In this document: positions 35,211 to 47,555 of the stretch, piece after piece
How the letters are laid out: every line of letters starts with the position of its first letter
Position numbering within the stretch: the stretch's first letter is position 1
Assembly: GCA_014529385.2 (NCBI GenBank)
Contig: CM043970.1
Coordinates: 43,325,279 to 43,389,278, forward strand
Origin: Adiantum capillus-veneris
Taxonomy: Eukaryota; Streptophyta; Polypodiopsida; Polypodiales; Pteridaceae
Direction: 5' to 3'
DNA length: 64,000 nt
Made by a program: the position numbers and the translations under genes
Notes under the pieces: generated by a model
What the model saw: the letters and a program-made list of their open reading frames with translations, nothing else
Databases searched by the model: none
What the model was told of the DNA's origin: nothing

Positions 35211-36490
35211 ACCATGAAGCTCTCATCCTGTAGAAAGAGGTTTTCTTGCCACAGGTCTACAGATGTAGTTGACCCCTGACCTGAATGGTTAAACCAATCC
35301 TCCACTTCTTTGTTACTTTTCGATGGTCTTAGGCTTTGCCTTATTGCTTGGAAGGTGGCTTCATCAGGTAGTGTCTCCTTGTATTTTTCAGCTTTCTCAA
35401 AGCATCTTCGAAGGCATTCCATTGGATTGCTGGATGTTTCCATTGCCTCATCATCACTACTATCCTCTGAAACAAATCCACTCCTCTTCTCTTGGACTCT
35501 GGAAATAATAGCTAGGGAGAAATCCTCCCTTAAATAAAAGACACTTTGCACATCATGTAAGAAGATATAGGTCCTGTCTCCAATCTTGAAGTCAGGCACA
35601 GCAGGCAATATCATCTGAGCATGCTTCTCAGTGAAGTTAGTGACATCCAATGGAAGTTTGATTTCTGTGGTTTTCACAGAGAGCATCTTACTTCTTTGTA
35701 CTTCAATTGCCTCAACCTCAAGGTCGACTGTGTCTTCAACCTCCTTGACTTCTTGCATATGAGTTGTCTCCTCGCATTCTTCATCTGGTGCTGCATCCTG
35801 CTCTTCTAACACCTCATCAGAATTTTGCATGAGGAATCCAAACAGGCTGTTCAGGTAAATCATAAAGCCAAAGGCTTCCTGAATGAGTTTGCATTCTTTT
35901 TGATGCAAAGGGCAGGCTGAATGTCGGCAAGAAGGTGGTAATTCCCTATACTTCTTCAGTCCCTGTCCCTTTCCACCACAGTCATTTAAATGCACAAGAG
36001 TCATAGTAGGCAGAACAACCCTTCCTACCTGCACCATCACTTCAAACTTATCTCTGTAGGACTGCAAGAAATTACTGTGCTGAGCTAACAGGTCTTCAAT
36101 GTCAAACTTTGGATTAAACATAGAATGAACTAGATCAAACTTGTCTCCAGCACCACAAGATGCTGCAAAATCAAACAGCCTCTCATCAGTTGCAGCTGGG
36201 TCTTCCAGAGAAGACACATCCTCTTTGTCTTTACATTTAGTTGTACAGGGACTTCCTTCTAGCACATCTGTATCATCTGAGAAGTCTATATTCCTCTTTC
36301 TTGTATTTTTCTTCAGAAGTACTGTAGAGGGCACCACAGCCTTGTAGGGTGAGGGATCCTCTTGCCCTGGTGACCTCTCTGATTGATCTTCACCAATTGA
36401 CTTTTCTTCAGATATGTCCTGAAAAAATTCAACAGTTCTTTTGGCAGATACATTAAGCAACTGAGCCTGCAAGGGTTGAAATCCTGGCAC
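34707..36490 (-). CDS. TE2 gene 2, unrecognised protein (copy A)
   Basis: Two exons (36490-35213 and 35135-34707) are separated by a 77-bp intron that is mostly (CT)n; they join in frame (DESFM to SWIANKDDF). The product has at least 568 residues. The first half is acidic and low complexity, with a Cys/His patch (SCRHSACPLHQKEC). The middle has a folded-looking stretch (FKIGDRTYIFLHDVQSVFYL), and the end is compact (VILVDKVFARYCFGYCPGYT). No ATG opens the frame; GTG is at 36490, and an AG acceptor at about 36546 suggests an unseen upstream exon. I recognise no family. It diverges from gene 3 across the microsatellite block. Confidence 0.65.
35136..35212 (-). other. Microsatellite intron of TE2 gene 2 (copy A)
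   Basis: On the minus strand it starts GTAACTCTCTCT and ends GTATGTGCAG. The (CT)n run would serve as the polypyrimidine tract. The same intron is 115 bp in copy B (47443-47557), the difference being repeat number. Confidence 0.75.
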
Positions 36491-36610
36491 AAGCTCTCGA
36501 TCAGGTTTCAGCCTCTTCTGCCTACTGGACCATAATCCTATTCATCAGGAAACATGACAAGTCAAAACCATCAGGAAACATGACAACTCTGCCAAAACCA
36601 AAACCATCAT

Positions 36611-36644
<34 letters not shown>

Positions 36645-36738
36645 GATAGATATAAAAATATAAATATAAATATAAATATAAATATATATGTATATATATA
36701 TATATGTCTCTCACCAAAGCACAACCAAAAACACACAT

Positions 36739-36786
<48 letters not shown>

Positions 36787-36810
36787 AAGAACACTAAAAA
36801 AATACACATA

Positions 36811-36871
<61 letters not shown>

Positions 36872-36885
36872 TATTTGTCTATTTG

Positions 36886-36945
36886 TACTAAAGGCGCGCA
36901 AGGACGGAAAAGTGCTTTTTGCAACTCTCTCCGCGCGCCTTAAGT
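36886..36945. repeat. Hairpin repeat 1 (copy A)
   Basis: The left arm tactaaaggcgcgc pairs with the right arm gcgcgccttaagt. The copy B equivalent is at about 49278-49337. Confidence 0.6.
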
Positions 36946-37004
36946 GCAATTGAGGGAAAGAGGCATAAAGATGTAAACGTGCCTCTTGAGAGAGTCATAA
37001 CTAT

Positions 37005-37066
37005 ACTATAAGCGTGCGGAGAGAGCTGGAGCCAGTGTTTGGTTGGCTATGCACGCCGTTAGTAAC
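37005..37066. repeat. Hairpin repeat 2 (copy A)
   Basis: The left arm actataagcgtgcgg and right arm cacgccgttagtaacg form an imperfect inverted repeat of the same family. The copy B equivalent begins at about 49395. Confidence 0.5.
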
Positions 37067-37206
37067 GTGTACAGAGAGGGGAGGGAGAGAGAGAATGTGT
37101 ATATATCTATGTGTGTGTCTCTGTATATGTGTGTGTGTGTCTCTGTGTATGGAAGTATGTGTTGAGGTGTGTGTGTTGAACAACAGTCTGGGTTTTTCTT
37201 TGTTTA

Positions 37207-37244
<38 letters not shown>

Positions 37245-37496
37245 TTGTACCAACTGTTGGAAATACAGAGAGAAAGAGTGAGAGATCACCTTTTGTTGGT
37301 GGGGTTCGCAGGAACTCCAAGGGAGGTGTCTCCTCCATTGCTTTTTTGTGTGTCAAATTGACTCTGTCTCTCTCCCTCCCTCTCTCTCTCTCTGAGAGTA
37401 AGGAGTCCCTCTCTCTATATCTCTCTCAATCTGTGTCTCTCCCTCTCTCTATCTCTCTCACAATCTGTTCTCTCTTTCTCTCTCTCTGTCTCTCTA

Positions 37497-37531
<35 letters not shown>

Positions 37532-37551
37532 ATCACTCTCTCTCTTTCTAT

Positions 37552-37623
<72 letters not shown>

Positions 37624-37839
37624 CTCTCACTCTCTCTCTCTCTCTATTGTTTTTTCTCTTTCTCTCTCTCAAAATCACACTTATAACGGATACACACGGC
37701 GGCGCCCCACGTGTCACTATAAATTAGAGTATATTTGCATGTTGTCACACGTGTGGTCATTATTGAGACCGTATACTTTTGTACATCATATAAAGAGGTC
37801 AACAGAGAGAAAAACCACACCTCGTGAAAGAGAGTGAGT

Positions 37840-37919
<80 letters not shown>

Positions 37920-38214
37920 AAGAGCCGTCGTCTGCGTCTCCGACAGCAAGCCGACCCATCGACATAACGAAGGTCTGCCTCTCCCTCTGCCTTTGCCTCT
38001 ATCTCTCTATCTCTGTTTCTGTCACAGTACTTAGCACAGTCTTAACAAACAACCCACACAAACATTCACACACACACATACACACTCACACACACACACT
38101 CACAAACACACAGACACACATCTTAAAAATAGAAACACACACACACACACACAAATATAACTTACACACACACACACACAAATACAGGCACGCACACACA
38201 CACACACACACGCA

Positions 38215-38275
<61 letters not shown>

Positions 38276-38282
38276 TCTCTCT

Positions 38283-38345
38283 ATACCAAAGGCACGCGTA
38301 GAGAGACATAATCGGTGTGCATGTCTCTGTGCGCGTCGTTAGTAC
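38283..38345. repeat. Hairpin repeat 3 (copy A)
   Basis: The left arm accaaaggcacgcgtagagag pairs imperfectly with the right arm ctctgtgcgcgtcgttagta. The copy B equivalent is at about 50664-50726. Confidence 0.55.
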
Positions 38346-38402
38346 TGTGCATTGACCAGAGAGAGAGAGAGATAGAGAGAGAGAGTGTGTATTTATTTTA
38401 CC

Positions 38403-38468
38403 TTATACTAACGGCGCGCGGAGGTTTTTGTTGAGGTAAAAACGTGCTCCGCGCGTGCCTTTAGTAAT
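38403..38468. repeat. Hairpin repeat 4 (copy A)
   Basis: The left arm tactaacggcgcgcggag and right arm ctccgcgcgtgcctttagta pair strongly around an AT-richer loop. The copy B equivalent is at about 50787-50850. Confidence 0.65.
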
Positions 38469-38477
38469 GGGCTCTCA

Positions 38478-38513
<36 letters not shown>

Positions 38514-38537
38514 CTTAAAATATGCTAAGCTATAGAA

Positions 38538-38583
<46 letters not shown>

Positions 38584-38621
38584 AGAGAAAGAGAGAGACT
38601 CTTCTTTTGGTGTACAGTGAA

Positions 38622-41403
38622 ATGGCTAGAACAAAAGCCACTGCAAGGAAGGCAGGCAAGGGACCAGGATTAGCATCTAAAGCAAGTAGCAGATCTGCAA
38701 CCCCAAAGAAAAGACCTGGAAAACCAAATAAAATTCTGAAAGGGCCAAGGATGAAGAAGTTGCAAACCTGCATGGGACTTTTCAGAGAAATCAGAAAGGC
38801 ACAGAAATGTGTAGAGTTATGCATACCAAAGCTGCCCTTCTAGAGGATGGTGAGGTCCATATGTGATGAAGCTACCTGGGGCACCAAAAGGTGGAAGGTG
38901 GTGGCATTAATGGCTCTACAGGAAGCAACAGAGGACTTCCTACTGGAGTACTTCAGTGACATGACCATAGTTTCAGCCCATGCCCATAGGGTTACTATAA
39001 TGGACAAAGATAATGAGACACTGAAAAGAATAAGGTGGAGGTATGACAAACTACTGGTCCCCAATGTCTGCAAGGATAAGAAAATGAGGGAAATTTTGTT
39101 ATACCCCCCGGAGCTAGTGCCACAACTCACAGTTGTAGATGTCACACGTGATGTGAATACAAGGGCAAGGGCAGAGACTATTGCTCGCCAAACAGAGGAC
39201 ATGAGGGAAGCAGAGCTTAAGGAGAAAGCAAAAGTAGCAGTGGAGTCCCAGAGGCAAACAGAGTGCAATGTGACCATGTCCATAGAGGCAAGCAATCAAG
39301 AAACTCTACTTTCAATGAAGGATGGTTTGCTTGCAGAGATACCATTTGTAGATGGAGCCAGAAAGCTAGCTCTGGAAAAAGTGGACATTAATTTATTGCA
39401 GAATCCAGATGCTCAGATTTCAGACACAATTATCTATGCTTGTCTTAAGTAAGTGTTACTATCTTGCTAGTTTTGAAAACTCAGATAATAGGTTTGCTAA
39501 CTCAGGTAGAGTCTTTGCAGCCTGATCAAAAGTCAACTCCCATTACACACCCACACAGAGGTGTTTCTTCTTGATCCACAAATGTCAGTGATTATTAGAC
39601 AAAAGAACAGTCCATTTGGGACCTTTGAGAGTTGGTTTCTCCACTGTGCTATGCTGGAAGTTACCGTGATCATCTTTCCATATGAGAACAACCATCACTG
39701 GAGTCTCATATGCCTTGATGTTGACCAACCAGCAGTGTGGGTGTTCAATTCAATAAAAGGAACCCACCCTGAAATTAGGCTGTAAGTGTTTTGTATCAGA
39801 AAGTGTTTCTTATAGATATCCATGTAAATTTGAAGCCTCATGCTAACATCTTGACATTGCTTTGTGCAGTTGTATAAAGAGGTTGTTGCTTGCCTATGGC
39901 ATGCTATGTGGAAGGTATGAACTATACAAGGCCCCAATCAAATAAGTACCTGTCCCAAATCAAACCGATGGAAATTCTTGCTGCTGGAGATGTCTTCTCC
40001 ATGCAGAATATGTCTTGCAAAGCTACTTTGCATTAAAACCTTTCATGACTAAGGTACCCATTTGTCAATGCATTCAGCTAGTTTTGGTTTAGTCTATAAA
40101 AGAATTCTCACCATGTGGTCTTTCAATTTTGCAGAGTGCTTTAAAAAACTACACATATGATTATTTGCAAAGATACCGGGTAAGTTTAATACAACACCTG
40201 CTTACTATGTCTAGCCCTAGAGAGCTTGAAGATAGCGGCTTGGATGAGCGCACTATTGATCTAACAAAACATGACGTGCCACCACGACAAACCCCTACAT
40301 CCGATACAGTGGAATCACAACGGGCCGAGGGGGTCATATCAACAGAATATGAAAGAGCCGAGGATGAGGAAAGGTCAAATGAGCATATGAAAGGTGCTAA
40401 GGTACAACCAGAGGAGACAATGAAAGAGCCAAGTCAGCCAGTGGAGGAGCCAAAAGAGCCTATGGCTGAAACCCAAGATGAGGAAAGCAGGCCTATAGAT
40501 GAGCAAAAGGATATGGATGAGGGAAGCAGGCCTAGGGATGAGCAAAATGATATGGATCAGGCAAGGATGTATGAGGCAAGCCGATCAACCCAGGGAGAGG
40601 AAAAGACCTTGGAGGAAACCTTGAATGAGGCAGAAAGGGCCATGGGGGAGACCCCTGATGAAGATGTGAATGATGACTATGAAGATAAAGCAGAGGAGAG
40701 CAACAATGACATGAACACTACAGAGACCCAGTATGGACCCTTGCTACCTGTAGATACGGTTGTTCCGGTAATGTCTATTCAAGTATGGAAAAATATGTTC
40801 AGCTTCTAACTACTTATATGTACTTGTCAACTTTTACAGAGGTTGATTATCTTGGACGTCAATGGATTGCTGCTGATGCGGGTGCCTCTCGGTGACAGAG
40901 GACCCTTTGAGGATTTGCAAATGTTTAGGATGGGAACTTGTCGAGTCGTGGTTCGTCCAGGAACCAAGGAATTTATTCAGTTTCTTCTTCCGCGCTTCAG
41001 AGTTGCCATATGGTCTTCAATGCAAAGGCAAAACTTGTCGCCACTAGTTGCAATAGTTTGCAGTGTATGCCAAGCTCACACGTCAGATTTTGCCTTTTTG
41101 TATGATCAAAGAAAATGCGTTACGGTTGAGGGCCACTACCACCCTAAAAAACCACACTTACCTCTTTTGTACAAACCGTTTAGCCAAATCGGTGTACCCT
41201 TTGATGCAACTAATACACTACTAATTGATGATACTCCTGAAAAGGGAGAAGTAAATCCGCCGGGAACAACTGTCTCACCACCTTCTTTCGAGGGGCATTC
41301 CTTCGATTTTTACCTTGAAGACATTCTGATTCCATACTTACAGAAATTGTATCTCAGTCCATTGTTCACGGACGAGTTTGTACTTTCTAATGAATTAAGA
41401 TGA
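38622..41403 (+). pseudogene. TE2 gene 3, CENH3-like histone / Ulp1 protease / FCP1-like fusion (copy A)
   Basis: The exons are 38622-39448, 39521-39781, 39870-40053, 40135-40767 and 40840-41403, the same as in copy B (full description there). Copy A differs by TAG at 38841-38843 inside the histone fold (KLPF, stop, RMVRSI), where copy B reads CAG (Gln). This truncates the product after 73 residues, and downstream ATGs could only restart after the histone alphaN helix. It also has the TAA at 39943-39945 in the Ulp1 exon that both copies share. The start is the ATG of MARTK. Confidence 0.8.
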
Positions 41404-41575
41404 CTCTTCTATCATGTCTTTGTCTTGTCTAACATAGAGAGAGAGAGAGAGATTTGACGTGGTAAAGAAATGTATTTCAAGCACACTTTTTCACAGGGCA
41501 CAATTGAAAAATGAGCTCAATAAACTTCATGTCTTGAAAGTCATTTGTATGCACTTGGGTTCACAAGAATATCTG

Positions 41576-42160
41576 TTACATTGACACTACTTCAACCCGA
41601 CCATCCAACTCTTTGCACAAAATATCTTTTTCCCTTCGCCGCATCACCTTACGGCCAGCTAGGAAAAAGGAAAAATCTGATAGGTCCTTGTCCATTGACT
41701 CTTCAATGATGTCATGCCGCAAATGATGAAGACTGCATAGCTCCCTTATTGTAACCACCAATAGTAGGCCATGCTCTTTATCAATCACTTCCACATCCAC
41801 AGCAGGATTATCTTCCAAACCTGCAGAAACCTGGTCCATAGGAATGTACTTACCGTTGAGCATTTGTGATCACATATACCAAAACGAGAGTAACAGTGAT
41901 TGTCTTGCAATCATGTACTTGACAACTAGAGTATCAAGCGCGACCTCGCACCGTAAACCAATCTCTTCCTTTGCATACCATCCTTTGTCAAGAAGTTTGT
42001 CACAGGATGACTGTTGAAATGACTTGCACATGAACATAGTTTTTGTAACTCGGATGTTGTAGCTATGAAACAGCTCTATGAAGAGTGCAACAGGACAGAC
42101 GTTTGCAATTCTAACCAGTTTGGTAGGAATAGAGCTACGTACAGACCTTTGTATATCCTT
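41576..42160 (-). pseudogene. TE2 gene 4, 3' part only (copy A)
   Basis: This is the C-terminal portion of the minus-strand gene described at 53958-55378. Its upstream part is lost at the duplication junction. A TGA at 41867-41869 replaces CGA of copy B (WYMRSQM). Beyond 42160 the apparent ORF runs into the start of the second unit by chance. Confidence 0.7.
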
Positions 42161-43939
42161 TGTATATCCATCAATGAAGTGTGCTACACCTTTTATATTT
42201 AGTAATTTTCCACTAAAGTAATACACCACCACTTTGTTTTGAAAAATATTTGGATGATTCCATACTTGAGAGGACTATAGAGTCATTGCATGCTTCCCTT
42301 GACATCAGGGTCTAAGGCTAGACTATCATTTAGGGTTTCATCCATATGTACCAAGTTATAGGAGGCATCACAGGTCCAAAGCACATTAAAAAAACCCCAT
42401 CCTAGGGTTCAGAATAAAATCCTTGCTGAAAGACATGCTACAAAGTCCCACCATACTTGCCATCATAGTGGACACACCTCTCTCTCTCTCTCTCTCCAAA
42501 CACGCAAAAATAAACATATGTACATAAGCATATTTATTGGCCTATACAGATATAATATAAATATTTATGCATTCTTAGCATGTGTAGGTATGGAATCTAT
42601 GTTGTATTCTTCTGGTGTGTGCCATACTTGTGTACATTTTCACCTCAGTTTTGAAAGTGAAAACATGGGTAATGTGGTTATCACTCACTTTAGGATGATA
42701 ATTTTTCAAATCAATTCTTGTATACATCTTGTTTTCTAAGTATATTATCTTTGAAAGAGAGTATGACAAAAAAGTTTTTCTGAATTGTTAGTGACAGAAG
42801 ACAAAAATTTATATACATTGAACTGAGGAGTTATGACGAGTTTCTTTCTTAAAAGAGAAACTAAATTTATGAATGAATTAAGTGCAAATAGAAAGTTATG
42901 ACAAAGAAGATTGGATTACACACGGTGAATGGAAGTGACAATGTCAAAACACATTGCATCCTCATTGCTTGACACAATGACTAGTGCCATCAATGTCAGG
43001 AAGATGATTGCACACTATACAGATCAAAAAGTTTCACGTAACAGCGACAATGGGAAGGGCTAGCTCTCCCCAAGAAGTTTTTGCACTTTGTCAGTAGTGT
43101 CGGATATTGGTAGCTACCCTCACCTACAACAAATGTTTATACAGTAGAATATTAATAATTAGAGCACAAGTTGTGGGGCTTACAAGTATATATTGGTGTT
43201 ATATATTTGGGGGGGGGGGGGGGGGGGGGGGGGGGTGTACTACGTAATCATGTTACTATATAAGGTGAGTTAGATAAGAGGGGTTTTAAAATACAAAAAA
43301 ATTGACCAATTTAAGAGAGATACATTAAAATAAGGGGGTTTTATATTCAATTTTGCAAAAAAGTTCTCAAATAAGGGGTCATTTTATTCATTCAGACATG
43401 TTAGAAGATGGGTTTCTTTAATGCCTTGCAAACGCATGTTATATAGGGGGGTATTGAATGGTGAACCCCCGAGCATAAACCATGTGTGTGGCAACACCAA
43501 CCATTATGGTGTAGGGGGATGTTCGCATAGGAGGCATGGTCAAGAGAGTATAAGGTAAAGTGGAACACCATGCGCAGAGAGGATGGCTTTCAAATGTGGG
43601 TAGCACACGGCGTGCATAATGGTCTAGGTGGCCGCTGGTTGGGATTAAAAATTGGATTGTCCAACGCCATGAATGAAGAATCATCTCAATGACAATTGAA
43701 AACGCATCAAGGCATCATGAACAACTCCACAGAGAAGTTATAATCTCAGTATGAAATGATTAGTAGAAACAACTTCTAGATAATTATCATAGAACACTAT
43801 CATGACAATATGGAACAACTACATGAAAAATTAATCATCGCAATGATAAACAATCAATACAAAAAATTTGTAATCATTGTGAAAATACATCATGACACAT
43901 TAAAAACTTCATAATCACAATCCCAAATATAACAAACCA

Positions 43940-43972
43940 CATTAGAAATTTCGGAGGTCATTTGGAGGGGCC
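43940..43972 (+). repeat. Left terminal inverted repeat of TE2, copy B
   Basis: This is the same sequence as 31613-31645 with one G lost and one G gained. Confidence 0.75.
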
Positions 43973-44229
43973 TTCTAAAGAAAATGTATTTTTTGTACTC
44001 TCTCTCTAGAAAAAATGGCAAATAAAAGAGCTGGGTCTTTCATAGTAAAAGTTCAAAAAGTGTACTTTAAGTAGATTCCTTACTCTTCTGAACATTCGTT
44101 CGTAGTGATTGAGGGATAATCCTCTTTTCAGTTGCATTGAATGAACCTCGTCAATATGGAGGGAATGAGGCTAACATGGAGGGACGAATCCGCAGCCGCT
44201 ATTCACTTTCATAAAACCTGCAATTGGTT

Positions 44230-46950
44230 ATGGGCACTCGAGCCAAATACACCTTCACATTGATTTGGACAATGAGTACCAACCATTGATTAAGCGCAGT
44301 AAAACAAACACACATATACCTCCCGCTTCCATAGACACGCTCAGAGCTCAAGGAGCTAAACACAATAGATATCTGGACGAGAGGCTCTCTCTACCTAAGA
44401 ATCCATGACTAATGCGTCTCCACGTTTGTCAATCCTACAAGCTTATTGACCTTTGCTGGTGATGGAGAAAAGGGCCTTCTGGGATATTGTAAATCACTTA
44501 CAAGAGAAGCTGAAACTTACAAGAGCATTCTCCAAGCTCAACAATGTGAGATTGTTCGCCTTTCACATTTACATTCTACAGATCAGGTTACCATTTTGCA
44601 ACATAAAATAGAGGTACAAGAACTGAAGGAAAGGTGCGAAGTTGTCAAATGAAGGACACCATCTTGGGTGGGTTCGTATCGAAAGAAGAAATTGCACAAT
44701 CTTGAAACATTGCAGGTTGCATCAGGAGGTCTCAGAAAGAATCCGAGCATTAAGGTGATGCTTTCTTGGTTGGCTACATTGTCTTAGTTAAGTAATCTTT
44801 TTGTTTTTTCTTGTTATGCATTGTTTTCATGTGCCCTAATAGTGTTAGTGAAGCAAATTTTCTGTTATTTACTTATGCATTGTCTTCATGTAGAGATTCA
44901 ATCTATCCTGACAAGGAAAACATTGACCCCACAAAGACAATATAGGAAGAGATGAAGCCACTTATAAGTAGAAGCCTGGCAGCAGATATAGTACATGACA
45001 GAAGTTTAAGGTCCTACAACGAAATGTAGTGTATCGCTTATTTCAGAGCACTCAGTGCCTGCAAAAGAGATACAAGGCACACTTGATTCACTTGGTGTAA
45101 GCAAAAGAGGATATTCGGCTATCCAAAGTCTGTCTCATCCATCTTTGTTAGGAAGGTATAAAATCCAAACTTTCTACCATCAGCCTCAAGTGTTTGGAAA
45201 GAGAGGCTTCAGCTTAACGAGGCACAGGGAGACTATCTTGGACAACCCTTTCATATTAAAGCAACTTACAGTGGCCATGGAGAAAACATGGCATACGATG
45301 AGTTCAACAATATTTTTATAGACCTGCGGATATTACAGAAGAGAATGGTGGAGTTTTACAACATCACATTTGAAGAGTCACGTGGGGTATTACATTTTGT
45401 GTTAAAACTGGATGAGTGTGAGCTTGTTAAAGAGAAAAAGCTAGAGCGTGTTACTATTACTTTAATGAATAGAGCCCTCTCAAAGTGTCCCAGTGATGAT
45501 CCTTTATATTTTAGTGCTCAATCAGAATCTAACATATGGTGGCTTGGTGCGTTTGAGGTAAGTGAGATTCTCAAGTAAGCTCAAATGTTCAGATCTACTT
45601 AAGTCTCATTTATTTTGTGTTGCAGGTAAAGAAAGAAGATCATGAGATTCTATATTGGGTGTTTCATCGAACTAATATTCCGGAGGTGATTGATCGATAG
45701 ACTAACCAGGAGAGACTACTACGTCTAGATGGAAGGGGAGACTTTCAAGTTCAGTGGCATCTTGCAGGTGACCTCAAAACATTAAAGTGCATGTATAATT
45801 GTGGAATGGGTGCAATGGCAAAGTCACCGTGTTTGTTCTGCATGGAGCCTGCAAAGGTCATGGACCCAAAGTGGTGGAGAAAAGCTCCAACACGTCACAT
45901 TGAGGATCCTGCTTTTCGACCGGTTTTGAAAATACCACTTGTGAATGTCCACATTTGTACAATGCATGCCCTTTGTAGAATTGTGGAGAAATTGGTCTAC
46001 TTATACATCGGGTTTGCTTGGAAGATTAAGAACTCCGCAGAACGACAAGTAGCCCTGCAGTGCTTAGAAATGGTACTGTCGGATATGGGGCTTCATGGTG
46101 GCAATGTCAAAATCCAGCGGGATGAAAAGAGATCAACTGCTGAGAAGGATGTCCCATGCAAACCATCCATCGATGGGGTGAAGGCACGGAGGTTTTTATC
46201 TAAGCCCCAAGGTACAAGAGATCCAAAGCTAACAAAACATGGAAAATTATATAACACATCTTATGTTAGCAAGGTAGAGTATCAGAGCTGGAAAAAGCTA
46301 CATATTGCAGTCAAAGACCACGAACCAACTACTCGTAACGCGAAGGCTGAGGTTTGGCGGTCAATAGACATCCTATTTTTGATGTGCGACAAAGATGACT
46401 GGTCACAAGGTGATATGAACAAGTTCAAGGAAAATCTCAACCTTCTGAAAAAATCATTCAAGACAGCATGGACAGACACCCAGATTACTCACTACATGGT
46501 ATTATCATGTATTTCTTTCTCTCTTATGTGCAAATATGTGACTCTAAAACATTCTAACTAATCTGTTTTCATATCTAGCACATCATCTTCAATCATTTGC
46601 CATATTTTATACAGAAGTATGGGAACCCGGCAATATGGAATACCCAAGGGATGGAAAAGTCTCATTACATGGCGAGAAATGCTTATTTCAGGCACACACG
46701 ACATGGTGGCTCTCGAATCAAGGCTAACAATTTGAGAGAAATATTTGAATGGTTCTATCGTAGAATCATTCATCGAATGCAGGCAAAAGAAGTCTTGGCA
46801 AATTCAGCAACAGCACAAGCCATCAGACATTTACAACAACAAAAAGTTAAAATATCAATGGCATACAACAACTCCGGAGCTCGTGAAAGTCAACGAAGGT
46901 GGAGAGAGACAATGGTGTATGTGAATCACAAGTGGAGAAAGATACTCTGA
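44230..46950 (+). pseudogene. TE2 gene 1, transposase-like protein (copy B)
   Basis: It has the same exon plan as copy A: about 44230-44754, 44895-45557, 45626-46498 and 46579-46950. The first two exons are broken by many one-base indels relative to copy A, up to about 45200. The last two exons are open apart from the shared TAG at 45698-45700 (VIDR, stop, TNQ). Copy B keeps CGA (Arg) where copy A has TGA at 33736. The N-terminal region also lacks about 30 bp present in copy A. Confidence 0.7.
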
Positions 46951-47013
46951 GTGGATGACATTGTACAAAATTTATGTAATACATGATCTTATACAATTGC
47001 TACTTGAAGTGTA

Positions 47014-47468
47014 TCAAGATTTTGAAGGTTCAATTTTGTTTTTTGGCACGTCACCCTTGTAACGAATCATGAGATGTTTGCCATACTCTAAAAGTTCATC
47101 TGGGTTTTGTCTACCAAGAGCTAGTGCCATTGCTGTGTAGGTGTAGTAATACGCTGCCCGACCACCTGTATAGCCTGGGCAATAACCAAAACAATATCTA
47201 GCAAACACTTTGTCCACAAGAATGACTTTATCTGCACTTTTGGGTAGCACCGGTCCACCCAAGAAGCGTGATAGTGTCTTTAATGTGTAAGTTGCTATTG
47301 AACCCTCTTGTGACATGGAATTGTGAAAAACTACTATCGGTGACTCGCAAAGCTTTGAAAGGTACTGTGCTAGGGCCGCATCCCTTCCTCGATACTCTCT
47401 TGTCCGGCGCCGAAGGAAGTCATCCTTGTTAGCAATCCAAGACTGCACATACCATGTCAGAAGTGACA

Positions 47469-47555
<87 letters not shown>

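Larger units (their letters stand above)
36541..38621. repeat. Microsatellite and hairpin block between divergent genes 2 and 3 (copy A)
   Basis: The 2-kb interval is largely (CT)n, (GA)n, (CA)n and AT-rich simple sequence. ORFs in it encode SLSL, RERE or HTHT repeats and are not genes. Embedded are four hairpin-forming sequences with ends related to TACTAACGGCGCGCGGAG (see separate entries). As the only space between two divergent genes it should contain their promoters. Confidence 0.8.
31613..42160 (+). mobile_element. TE2 copy A: unclassified DNA-transposon-like element, right end missing
   Basis: This copy contains gene 1 (plus), gene 2 (minus), gene 3 (plus) and the 3' part of gene 4 (minus). 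It is cut at the duplication junction and so lacks the right inverted repeat. It carries nonsense changes absent from copy B: TGA at 33736 (CGA in B), TAG at 38841 (CAG in B) and TGA at 41867 (CGA in B). Confidence 0.8.

Noticed and set aside
37346-38311. Long ORFs encoding SLSLSL, RERERE or HTHTHT
   Set aside because: They are translations of (CT)n, (GA)n and (CA)n microsatellites, open only because the repeats lack stops. The same applies in copy B at 49404-50694, and at 19558-19829 and 22201-22425.
38622-38843. Ordinary host histone H3 gene
   Set aside because: The tail and fold are highly diverged, the frame is spliced to Ulp1 and FCP1 domains, and it lies inside the inverted repeats of TE2.
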